Assembly: GCA_938005655.1 (NCBI GenBank) | Contig: CALLNA010000181.1 | Location: forward strand, 1-7,229 | Direction: 5' to 3' | Length of the DNA: 7,229 bases | Source of the DNA: an uncultured Novosphingobium sp. | GTDB taxonomy: Bacteria; Pseudomonadota; Alphaproteobacteria; Sphingomonadales; Sphingomonadaceae | In this document: positions 1-5,211 of the stretch, in pieces | Layout of the letters: each line of letters begins with the position of its first letter | How positions within the stretch are numbered: the stretch's first letter is position 1 | Program-made: the position numbers and the translations under genes | The notes under the pieces: generated by a model | Told to the model about the DNA's origin: nothing | Databases searched by the model: none | What the model saw: only the letters and a program-made list of their open reading frames with translations

Positions 1-60
1 GCCTCCCCGCACCCGCTGCGTGTCGGGCTGGCGTTGACATCCACCGATCCGACGGTGGGG

Positions 61-89
61 CATATAACCCATATGGATCATTTTGTCAA
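61..89 (-). promoter_or_regulatory. Leftward sigma-70-like promoter for a gene beyond the left edge
   Basis: Read on the - strand, TTGACA (84-89) is a perfect -35 hexamer, followed by a 17-bp spacer and TATATG (61-66) as the -10. The local AT-richness stands out from the GC-rich surroundings. Transcription would start near 54 and leave the window. An ATG at 38-40 (-), preceded by GGTGG, stays open to the edge for about 13 codons and could be the start of that gene, but this is too little to identify it. A 6-bp inverted repeat, CCACCG/CGGTGG (41-58), sits on the expected start site and could be an operator. The region also ends the upstream globin operon, with no obvious terminator between them. 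Confidence 0.45.
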
Positions 90-107
90 GCGAAATCGTC
101 GCAGGCG

Positions 108-575
108 CTACCAGGTCAGGCCATGCGCGCCCGCTGTGGCGCCGAGCACCGTGACCAGCGCGAGAACCAGCAGGACGCGGTGCATCCGTTCCATGCGGGC
201 GAAGTCGGCGGCGGGGGTGGCGGAGCGTTCCATGCGGCGGTGGAGGAACAGGGGCTCGATCAGGTAGAGCATGGCCGCGAATAGGGTCCAGAGGATCACC
301 ATCGCGTGCATCCACCAGAAATGCGGGTCGGCGAAGCGCGGCCACAGGTCGGCGCGGTGGATCATCCACAGGCCGGACAGCCCGGCGAGGCCGACCCACA
401 GCCGGGCCTGCCAGGCGAAGCCGCTCTCGAAGCGGTGGAAGGCGGCGAGGCGGTCATCCGGCGGATTGTTCCGCCGGATCGCCGGCATGAGCACCGTGGT
501 CACGAAGGCGACCCCGCCGATCCAGGCGACGATGGCGACTACGTGCAGCACGCGCGCCAGGATGAAGTCGTCCAT
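108..575 (-). CDS. CopD-like four-helix membrane protein, last gene of the NO operon
   Basis: This is a 155-residue integral inner-membrane protein. Four hydrophobic helices are visible at about residues 6-29, 56-73, 86-109 and 132-151. The first helix has the pattern LHVVAIVAWIGG, which resembles the CopD / DUF2269-like class of small membrane proteins. It is rich in histidines at or near membrane boundaries (H11, H47, H85, H90, H112, H132, H151), so heme or copper binding is plausible but not shown. The start at 575 is preferred over an upstream ATG at 590 because GGAGG lies 8 nt before it. It begins 24 bp after the hmp stop on the same strand, so it is almost certainly co-transcribed with the globins. 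The role is unknown; membrane electron transfer or metal handling during nitrosative stress is only an inference. The family call is moderately sure. Confidence 0.7.
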   Translation of the reverse strand: MDDFILARVLHVVAIVAWIGGVAFVTTVLMPAIRRNNPPDDRLAAFHRFESGFAWQARLWVGLAGLSGLWMIHRADLWPRFADPHFWWMHAMVILWTLFAAMLYLIEPLFLHRRMERSATPAADFARMERMHRVLLVLALVTVLGATAGAHGLTW

Positions 576-599
576 CGTCCTTGCCTCCATGCCTTGTCG

Positions 600-1811
600 T
601 CAGGCGGCCAGCAGGTCGTCCGCCGGCCCGAAGAACTCGTAGTGGATGCGATCGCTCGCGACCCCGCCCAGCGACAGCGCCGCGACCAGGACCCGCAGGA
701 ACGGGCGCGGGCCGCAGAGGAAATAGTCGGCCTCGCCGGTCGGGGTGTTGGCCGCCAGCCAGTCTTCGTCGATCAGCCCGGCGACGTCGTAGTCGCGGCC
801 GGCGACGTCCTCGCTCCGCGGCGACTGGTAGAAGATCGTGGCGCGGCCCTGGTCGAGGCCCGCGATCAGCGAGCGGACATGCGCGCCCATGGCGTGGGTC
901 GAGCCGTCGAGCGTGCCGTGGGCGAAATGGACCGGGACCTGGGGATGGTCCTGCGCGATCGTCTCCAGCATGGCGACCATCGGGGTCAGGCCGACGCCGC
1001 CCGAGAGCAGGACGACCGGACGCTCGGGACGGGCCGCGAGGAAGAACTCGCCGGCCGGCGGCGCGACCTTGAGCACCGTGCCCGGCTTCGCCGAATCGTG
1101 CAGCCAGCCCGAGGCGAGGCCGAGCGGCTCGCGCTTGACCGAGATTCGGTAGGTGCTGCCATTGGGCGCGTCCGAGATCGAATAGTTGCGCTTCACGGGC
1201 GGATGGCCGGGAATCTCGAACCAGAAGGTTAGGTACTGGCCGGGCTTGTGGCGCACGACCGGGCCGCCGTCGACCGGGCGCAGGATGAACGAGGCGATGA
1301 TGCCGCTCTCGCGGCGGACCTCCTCGACCGCGAAGTCCCGCCAGCCGGTCCAGCCGCCCTCGGCCGTGGCGAGGTCGTGGTAGATGTGCCCCTCGCGCGC
1401 GATCAGGATATGGGCGAGGAACCAGTAGGCCTCGCCCCAGGCGGCGAGGATCGCGTCGGTCGCGGCGTCGCCGAGCACGGCCTTGATCGCGCCGAGCAGG
1501 GCGTCGGCCACGTGGGGATAGTGCTCGGGCAGGATCTGGAGGCCGACGTGCTTCTGGGCGATGCGCTCGACCGCCGGGGCCAGGGCGCCGAGGTTGTCGA
1601 TGTTGCTCGCATAGGCGAGGATCGCCGCGGTCAGGGCGCGGGGCTGCGAGCCGCTGTCGCCGTGGTGCGACTGGTTGAAGAGGTCGCGGATCTCCTCGTT
1701 CTGGAACATCCGCGCGTACATCTCGCGGACGATGTCGAGGCCGTGGGCTTCGAGGGCGGGAACGGTGGCCTTGACGAGCGCGATGGTCTCGCCGCTGAGG
1801 GTCTGCGACAT
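600..1811 (-). CDS. hmp: Flavohemoglobin, nitric oxide dioxygenase
   Basis: This cytoplasmic enzyme oxidises NO to nitrate with O2 and NAD(P)H. It has 403 residues, about the usual Hmp length, with all three domains present. The globin domain (about 1-140) has the B10 tyrosine Y32, E7 glutamine Q56, proximal histidine H88 in QKHVGLQI, and the supporting Y98 and E140. The FAD domain (about 153-260) has the RNYSIS motif at 208-213. The NAD domain has GGVGLTPM at 271-278, CGP at 366-368 and the C-terminal YEFFGP. Similarity to E. coli Hmp is evident along the whole length (KATVPALE, ASNIDNL, HKPGQYL). GGAG lies 5 nt before the ATG. It is third in a four-gene operon, 43 bp after the DUF1971 gene, and presumably under the NsrR-type operator at 2590-2612. 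Confidence 0.97.
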   Translation of the reverse strand: MSQTLSGETIALVKATVPALEAHGLDIVREMYARMFQNEEIRDLFNQSHHGDSGSQPRALTAAILAYASNIDNLGALAPAVERIAQKHVGLQILPEHYPHVADALLGAIKAVLGDAATDAILAAWGEAYWFLAHILIAREGHIYHDLATAEGGWTGWRDFAVEEVRRESGIIASFILRPVDGGPVVRHKPGQYLTFWFEIPGHPPVKRNYSISDAPNGSTYRISVKREPLGLASGWLHDSAKPGTVLKVAPPAGEFFLAARPERPVVLLSGGVGLTPMVAMLETIAQDHPQVPVHFAHGTLDGSTHAMGAHVRSLIAGLDQGRATIFYQSPRSEDVAGRDYDVAGLIDEDWLAANTPTGEADYFLCGPRPFLRVLVAALSLGGVASDRIHYEFFGPADDLLAA

Positions 1812-1854
1812 GGTATCTCCGGTTGGGGGTGAAAAGTAGCGGGTGCGGCCGCGC

Positions 1855-2124
1855 CTAGACGGCGGGCGGCTCGGTGTAGAAGTCGACCTGCATCCGCACC
1901 TTGCCGAGCGGGGTGACGAAATGGGTCTGTCCGGGCTCGACGACCCCGGGGGTGCCGGGGGTCAGGACCCGTTCGATCGGCGGCTCGGCGTAGGTGAGGT
2001 TCAGTTCGCCCTCGATCACGCGGATCAGGCCCCAGACGCCGGCCTTGGTCCGGTGCTCGGCGCGGAGCGCGGCGGGGATCGTGGTCTCGTCGAAGACCGG
2101 GGTGGAGCGATAGGGCTCGGGCAT
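1855..2124 (-). CDS. DUF1971 small cupin-like protein
   Basis: This 89-residue protein resembles DUF1971, a small beta-rich domain of cupin type that also occurs joined to TehB-like tellurite-resistance proteins. The recognisable stretches are RAEHRTKAGVWGLIRVIEGE near residues 22-40 and PGTPGVVEPGQTHFVTP near 57-72. H24 and H68 are candidate metal ligands. There is no signal peptide or membrane segment, so it should be cytoplasmic. The ATG at 2122-2124 was chosen because the similarity begins there and GGAGG lies 10 nt upstream, just after the truncated-hemoglobin stop (17-bp gap). The same frame stays open further upstream, but that part overlaps the hemoglobin gene and is not coding. Its position between two NO-reactive globins suggests a role in nitrosative stress; the biochemical activity is unknown. 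Confidence 0.83.
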   Translation of the reverse strand: MPEPYRSTPVFDETTIPAALRAEHRTKAGVWGLIRVIEGELNLTYAEPPIERVLTPGTPGVVEPGQTHFVTPLGKVRMQVDFYTEPPAV

Positions 2125-2141
2125 GGCGCCGGGTCCTCCGG

Positions 2142-2540
2142 TCAGGCCGCCGCCCGCGGCTCGGCCGGGGGGAGCCTGAAGAACATCGCGAGCTGGAGGC
2201 TCTCCGCGATCCGCGCCGCCTTGGCCTGGAGCGCGGCGGCCGCGGCGGGCTCCATCAGCTCGGCGGTGGTCTCGTTCCACAGCGCGAGCCAGCGGCCGAA
2301 CAGCTCGGGCGTGATCCGGTCGCGGTGCTTCATGTGGGCGGGCATCGGCTGGCCCTTGTAGCGCCCGCTGGTGAGCATCACCGAGGACCAGAAGGCGGCC
2401 AGCTTCTCGAGATGCTCGGGCCAGTCGGCGATCGCGTCGTTGAAGATCGGCCCCAGCTCCGCGTCGGCGCGGACCCGGGCGTAGAAGTGCTCGACCAGCC
2501 GCTCCAGTCCGGCCTCGTCGATTGCGTCGCGGTGATTCAC
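2142..2540 (-). CDS. Group III truncated hemoglobin
   Basis: This is a 132-residue single-domain globin of the 2-on-2 group III class, typified by Campylobacter Ctb. Aligning by eye to Ctb places the key residues as Y20 (B10), H43 (E7, in DWPEHLEKLAAFW), H69 (proximal F8, in YKGQPMPAHM) and W84 (G8, in FGRWLALW). The motif GPIFND at 30-35 is typical. Group III members bind O2 and NO and are linked to nitrosative-stress protection, but a specific reaction here is not established. The start is GTG at 2538-2540, with GGAG 8 nt upstream. It is the first gene of the operon that continues into DUF1971, hmp and the CopD-like gene. Its upstream region carries the strongest NsrR-type site in the window, so it is probably repressed until NO appears. 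Confidence 0.93.
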   Translation of the reverse strand: MNHRDAIDEAGLERLVEHFYARVRADAELGPIFNDAIADWPEHLEKLAAFWSSVMLTSGRYKGQPMPAHMKHRDRITPELFGRWLALWNETTAELMEPAAAAALQAKAARIAESLQLAMFFRLPPAEPRAAA

Positions 2541-2564
2541 GGCTCAGCTCCAATCGTGCATTGG

Positions 2565-2574
2565 AGATGCATCT
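2565..2574. promoter_or_regulatory. AGATGCATCT palindrome, second NsrR-like half-site
   Basis: This perfect 10-bp palindrome contains ATGCAT. Read with one flanking base, it matches the E. coli NsrR half-site AAGATGYATTT (from memory) at 9 of 11 positions on either strand. It overlaps a weak -10 candidate, TAGATG (2570-2575, - strand), that pairs with TTGCAT (2593-2598) at a 17-bp spacing. Its centre is 31.5 bp, about three helical turns, from the centre of the 23-bp operator upstream, so two repressor dimers could sit on the same face of the DNA. Confidence 0.5.
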
Positions 2575-2589
2575 ATCCCGCCGTGAGAA

Positions 2590-2612
2590 AATATGCAAGA
2601 AAAATACATCTT
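2590..2612 (-). promoter_or_regulatory. NsrR-type operator upstream of the truncated-hemoglobin operon
   Basis: This is a 23-bp site with the 11-1-11 architecture known for NsrR. The right arm AAATACATCTT (2602-2612), read on the - strand, is AAGATGTATTT, an exact match to the published E. coli half-site AAGATGYATTT as I remember it. The left arm AATATGCAAGA (2590-2600) matches at 7 of 11 positions. The site is the most AT-rich stretch in a GC-rich neighbourhood. It overlaps the candidate -35 (TTGCAT, 2593-2598), so binding would block RNA polymerase. The regulator is presumably the NsrR-like protein at 5212-5622. This is an inference from motif and context. Confidence 0.7.
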
Positions 2613-2683
2613 ATATCCGGCACGGCCCGGCAGGGGAAGGAGCGGGTGTCTCCCGCCGCGCGGGTGAGCCGTCAGGCCGCGCG

Positions 2684-3109
2684 TCAGGCGGCGGCGTGGT
2701 CCTCGGGCGCGGGCTGGCTCACCTTGACGATGGTCAGCCGCCGCTCGTGGCCGCTGCGGTCGGGCCAGAGGATCGACTGGCCCTTGCGGAGTCCGATCAG
2801 CCCGGCGCCGACCGGCGTCAGGATCGAGACGCGCCCGGCGGCGATGTCGGCGTGCCTGGGATAGACGAGTTGGATCGTGCGGTCCGCGCCGCTCGCCTCG
2901 TCGATGAACTCGACGGTCGCGCCCATGGTCACGACGTCGGCGGGGATCTCGGCGCGGTCGTGGGTGGTCGCCCGCTCGATCTCGCCGAGCAGCAGGCGGC
3001 TGACCTGCGGCGCGCGCTCGGCGGCGGCCATGGCGAGGTCGGCGAGGGCGTCGGCTTCGGTATCGATCATCTGGATCGGCGGCTGCGCGGCCACATCGGT
3101 CTTGGTCAT
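2684..3109 (-). CDS. rnk: Rnk / GreA-GreB family RNA polymerase-binding regulator
   Basis: This 141-residue protein has the layout of Rnk (regulator of nucleoside diphosphate kinase). A short helical N-terminal part (about 14-50, containing APQVSRLLLGEIERA) is followed by a GreA/GreB-type C-terminal domain (about 55-133, with VTMGATVEFID, QLVYPRHAD, SILTPVGAGLIGLRKGQSILWP). Rnk proteins are small relatives of Gre factors; E. coli Rnk binds RNA polymerase but lacks a long coiled coil and does not stimulate transcript cleavage. The ATG at 3107-3109 fits the family start, with an AGGA about 10 nt upstream. The frame stays open upstream to 3244, but that extension looks like non-coding leader. 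The gene lies between hcp and the globin operon on the same strand, so it may help transcription adapt to NO stress (inference). Confidence 0.87.
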   Translation of the reverse strand: MTKTDVAAQPPIQMIDTEADALADLAMAAAERAPQVSRLLLGEIERATTHDRAEIPADVVTMGATVEFIDEASGADRTIQLVYPRHADIAAGRVSILTPVGAGLIGLRKGQSILWPDRSGHERRLTIVKVSQPAPEDHAAA

Positions 3110-3281
3110 GGTTTCCGGCTTCCTGTGATTGGCGTGGTCCGCGCGGGGGTGCGCGGATGCTCCTGGGGAAAAGGTCCTGCCCCGAGCCCGGGGCGTGACG
3201 TGCCGGGACCCGGGGCTAATTGCCCGCGAGCAGTTGCCCTCCATGAAGGCGAAAGCGGAGAAGGTGCGAACCCTGGCTCAT
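3110..3281 (-). other. Structured 5' leader of rnk
   Basis: This is the untranslated region between a candidate rnk transcription start near 3281 and its ATG. On the - strand RNA there are two clear stem-loops. The first, 3138-3157, has a 7-bp TCCGCGC/GCGCGGA stem with a 6-nt loop and sits about 15-20 nt upstream of the ribosome-binding site. The second, 3185-3217, has arms AGCCC/GGGCT plus three more G-C pairs across a one-base bulge. Leaders with attenuator-like structures have been reported for rnk in other proteobacteria (memory, not checked), so a regulatory role is possible. I do not recognise a known riboswitch. Together with the hairpins at 3350-3420 this accounts for the only gene-free stretch above 300 bp (3110-3432). 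Confidence 0.35.
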
Positions 3282-3287
3282 CGGGCG

Positions 3288-3316
3288 AGCATGTCCGAGC
3301 CGGGACGACAAGTCAA
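3288..3316 (-). promoter_or_regulatory. rnk: Candidate rnk promoter
   Basis: On the - strand, TTGACT (3311-3316) is a 5-of-6 match to a -35 hexamer. It is followed after 17 bp by CATGCT (3288-3293), a poor -10 matching only 3 of 6 positions. It lies just past the hcp terminator hairpins and upstream of the rnk leader, which is where a separate rnk promoter would be expected. No FNR or NsrR motif was found near it. Confidence 0.3.
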
Positions 3317-3349
3317 ACGCGGGACGTTTCGGGCGGCCGCGAGCAAAGC

Positions 3350-3390
3350 GGCGCCCCTTCGCACACGGATGAAAAGTGCGAAAGGGCGCC
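3350..3390 (-). terminator. Second stem-loop downstream of hcp, 15-bp stem
   Basis: The arms at 3350-3364 and 3376-3390 form a 15-bp stem around an 11-nt loop. In - strand RNA the stem is uninterrupted, with one G-U pair (3357/3383). In + strand RNA the same position is a C-A mismatch, which favours function in the hcp transcript. No long U-tract follows (only GCTTTGC), so it is not a textbook intrinsic terminator. It could stop transcription, protect the 3' end, or both. Confidence 0.55.
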
Positions 3391-3395
3391 GGACT

Positions 3396-3420
3396 CCTCA
3401 CGCCTAGGGGAGGCGTGAGG
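3396..3420 (-). terminator. First stem-loop just after hcp
   Basis: This is a perfect 10-bp inverted repeat, CCTCACGCCT (3396-3405) and AGGCGTGAGG (3411-3420), with a 5-nt loop. It starts 12 nt after the hcp stop codon and is separated from the next stem-loop by only 5 nt. Its position and stability suggest it forms the 3' end of the hcp mRNA. A run of U is lacking, as is common in GC-rich alphaproteobacteria. Confidence 0.6.
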
Positions 3421-3432
3421 AAAGGGGTACGG

Positions 3433-5073
3433 TCAGGCCGCCTCGAGCATCCGGCCGAGATCCTCGCGGGCGTCGCCGGTCGGGCGGATGTCGAACTTAT
3501 CGACCAGCACTTCCAGCACCTCGGGGGTGAGGAACTGGGGCAGCGTCGGCCCCAGGTGGATGCGGCGGATGCCGAGGTGGAGCATGGAGAGGAGGACGGC
3601 CGTGGCCTTCTGCTCGAACCAGCTTATCGCATAGTGCAGCGGCAGGTCGTTGACCCCGACGCCGAGCGCCTCGGCCACGGCGGAGGCGACCTTGATGCCC
3701 GAATAGGCGTCGTTGCACTGGCCCATGTCGAGCACGCGGGGCACGCCGTTGATCTCGCCCAGGTCCTCGCGGTTGAAGCGGAACTTGCCGCAGCCCAGGG
3801 TCAGCACCAGGCTGTCGTCGGGCGTCGCCATGGCGAGGTCGTGGAAGTAGTTGCGCCCCGGCCGCGCGCCGTCGCAGCCGCCGATCAGGAACAGGTTCCG
3901 AACCTCGCCGCGGCCGATCATGCCGAGCAGGGTATCGGCCACGCCCATGACCGTGTTGCGGGCGAAGCCGATCGTGATCGTCTCCTCCACCGCGTCCTCG
4001 GCGAATCCGGGCAGGGCCAGCGCGCAGGCGATCGCGGGCGAGAAGTCGTGGTCGGTCAGGTGCCGCACGCCCTGCCAGCCGACCGGCCCGGCGGTGAACA
4101 GGCGGTCGGCATAGCCCTTGATCTCCGGGTTGATCAGGCAGTTGGAGGTCATCACGATCGCGCCGGGGAAGGCGGCGAAGTCGCGCTGCTGGTCCTGCCA
4201 GGCGCCGCCGTAGTTGCCGGCGAGGTGCGGATACTTCTTCAGCCCGGGATAGGCGTTGGCGGGCAGCAGCTCGCCGTGGGTATAGACGTTGATGCCCGTG
4301 CCCGCGGTCTGCTGGAGGATCGTCTCCAGGTCGCCCATGTCGTGGCCCGAGACGAGCAGGCACTTGCCGGCCTTGGGGGTCATCCGCGCCTGGGTCGGCT
4401 CGGGATGGCCGAAGCGCCCGGTGTTGGCGGCGTCGAGCAGTTCCATGACCTTGAGGTTGAGCGCGCCGACGGCCAGCGATTCGGCGACCAGCGCGTCCAT
4501 CTCGGCCGGGTCGCCGCCGAGGAAGGCGGAGATGCGGTGGAACTCGGCGCTGACGGCGTCCTCCTCGGTGCCGAGGACGCGGGCGTGCTCGCTATAGGCG
4601 GCCGTGCCCTTCAGCCCGTAGAGGATGAGGTTGCGCAGGCCGACCACGCTCGGCCCGTCGCGGTCCATGAAGCGCTGGATCGCCGCGACGGGCGCGGCGG
4701 CGGCCAGCTCGGACGGGGTCGTGCCGGGGTTCCAGGTCGCGGGCTCGGGCAGGTCGGAAAGGTCCGCGCCGGCTTCCTCGGCCAGGCGCCGGGCGCGCTG
4801 GCGGATGCGCAGGGCCTCGCCGATCAGGGCGACGAAGCGGTCCTCGTCGAAGTTCACGTTGGTCAGGGTGGTGAACCAGGCGTGGGGGGTGAAGGCGTCG
4901 ACCTCGGCGTCGCGGGCCCCGCGCCGGGCGGCGCGGTCGGCATAGGCCGAGACGCCCTGCATCAGCCGCAGCAGCACGTCCTGGAGATCGGCGACCGTCG
5001 CGGACTTGCCGCAGGAGCCGACCTTGGCGGCGCACCCGCCCTTGTTCGATTGTTCGCACTGCACGCAATACAT
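3433..5073 (-). CDS. hcp: Hybrid cluster protein (Hcp), NO / hydroxylamine reductase
   Basis: Hcp is a cytoplasmic Fe-S protein that reduces NO to N2O (and hydroxylamine in vitro), acting under low oxygen. The 546 residues cover the whole family. The N-terminal cluster cysteines are C3, C6, C14 and C21. Hybrid-cluster ligands are visible at H244 (SGHDMGDLETI), E268 (YTHGELLPA), C312 (TSNCLINP), C400 (GGCDGARPG, the likely persulfide cysteine), C428 (LGCGKFRFN), C453 (GQCNDAYSG), and E487 with K489 (WFEQKA). The ATG at 5071-5073 is chosen because MYCVQCEQ is the family N-terminus and GAGGGA lies 7 nt upstream. An in-frame ATG 13 codons earlier is unlikely. It is divergent from the NsrR-like gene, with an FNR/DNR box and an NsrR half-site between. 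No hcr reductase gene is present in the window, so the electron donor is unknown. Confidence 0.97.
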   Translation of the reverse strand: MYCVQCEQSNKGGCAAKVGSCGKSATVADLQDVLLRLMQGVSAYADRAARRGARDAEVDAFTPHAWFTTLTNVNFDEDRFVALIGEALRIRQRARRLAEEAGADLSDLPEPATWNPGTTPSELAAAAPVAAIQRFMDRDGPSVVGLRNLILYGLKGTAAYSEHARVLGTEEDAVSAEFHRISAFLGGDPAEMDALVAESLAVGALNLKVMELLDAANTGRFGHPEPTQARMTPKAGKCLLVSGHDMGDLETILQQTAGTGINVYTHGELLPANAYPGLKKYPHLAGNYGGAWQDQQRDFAAFPGAIVMTSNCLINPEIKGYADRLFTAGPVGWQGVRHLTDHDFSPAIACALALPGFAEDAVEETITIGFARNTVMGVADTLLGMIGRGEVRNLFLIGGCDGARPGRNYFHDLAMATPDDSLVLTLGCGKFRFNREDLGEINGVPRVLDMGQCNDAYSGIKVASAVAEALGVGVNDLPLHYAISWFEQKATAVLLSMLHLGIRRIHLGPTLPQFLTPEVLEVLVDKFDIRPTGDAREDLGRMLEAA

Positions 5074-5111
5074 CGGGAAATCCCTCGTCGAAAGATGAAG
5101 ACGGGGTTCCA

Positions 5112-5117
5112 CTTATC
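5112..5117 (-). promoter_or_regulatory. hcp: Candidate -10 of the hcp promoter
   Basis: GATAAG on the - strand lies about 30 bp from the centre of the FNR/DNR box (5144.5). This approximates the class II arrangement in which the activator is centred near -41.5. The transcript would start near 5104 and give a leader of about 30 nt that ends in the GAGGGA ribosome-binding site (5081-5086). The hexamer itself matches the consensus only partly, as expected for an activated promoter. Confidence 0.45.
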
Positions 5118-5128
5118 GGGCCGTTCGA

Positions 5129-5139
5129 AACATGCATTT
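5129..5139. promoter_or_regulatory. NsrR-like half-site in the hcp-nsrR gap
   Basis: AACATGCATTT matches the E. coli NsrR half-site AAGATGYATTT at 10 of 11 positions. A partner arm at 5141-5151 is weak (about 6 of 11), so this may be a single half-site, which NsrR is known to use. It falls at about -25 to -35 of the candidate hcp promoter, where binding would repress. It could also give autoregulation of the NsrR-like gene. Confidence 0.6.
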
Positions 5140-5151
5140 GACGTGAATCAA
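5138..5151. promoter_or_regulatory. FNR/DNR-type box in the hcp-nsrR gap
   Basis: TTGACGTGAATCAA fits the CRP-FNR family pattern TTGA-N6-TCAA and differs from the FNR consensus TTGAT-N4-ATCAA at one specified base. Its first two bases overlap the end of the NsrR-like half-site. Its spacing to the GATAAG element suits class II activation of hcp. FNR/FnrL (oxygen) and DNR/NnrR (NO) recognise similar boxes, so which protein binds cannot be told from the sequence. Confidence 0.72.
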
Positions 5152-5211
5152 ATGGCGGCGGGCGCGGGTCGAATAAGGAGGATGGGCGCCGCCGAGGAGG
5201 GACCGGCCCCG

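Noticed and set aside
34..68. Rightward promoter built on TTGACA at 34-39 and TATAAC at 63-68
   Set aside because: The spacing is 23 bp, too long, and no + strand gene follows. The leftward pair at 61-89 is much better.
306..1232. A 308-codon + strand open frame opposite hmp and the CopD-like gene
   Set aside because: It is the complement of well-recognised genes, with composition dominated by R, G, A, E and D and no family motif.
2125..2598. N-terminal extension of the DUF1971 frame
   Set aside because: It overlaps the truncated hemoglobin in another frame, is arginine/alanine-rich without motifs, and the DUF1971 start has its own ribosome-binding site.
2642..2656. GCGGG/CCCGC inverted repeat as a terminator of rnk
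   Set aside because: It has only 5-bp arms and no U-tract; such repeats are expected by chance at this GC content.
3110..3244. N-terminal extension of Rnk to an upstream ATG at 3244
   Set aside because: The extra residues are low-complexity and coincide with the stem-loops. The family start is at 3109.
5182..5211. Alternative nsrR start ten codons upstream
   Set aside because: The AAGGAGG lies directly against this ATG, which is too close, and NsrR proteins begin with the MQLT-type sequence at 5212.
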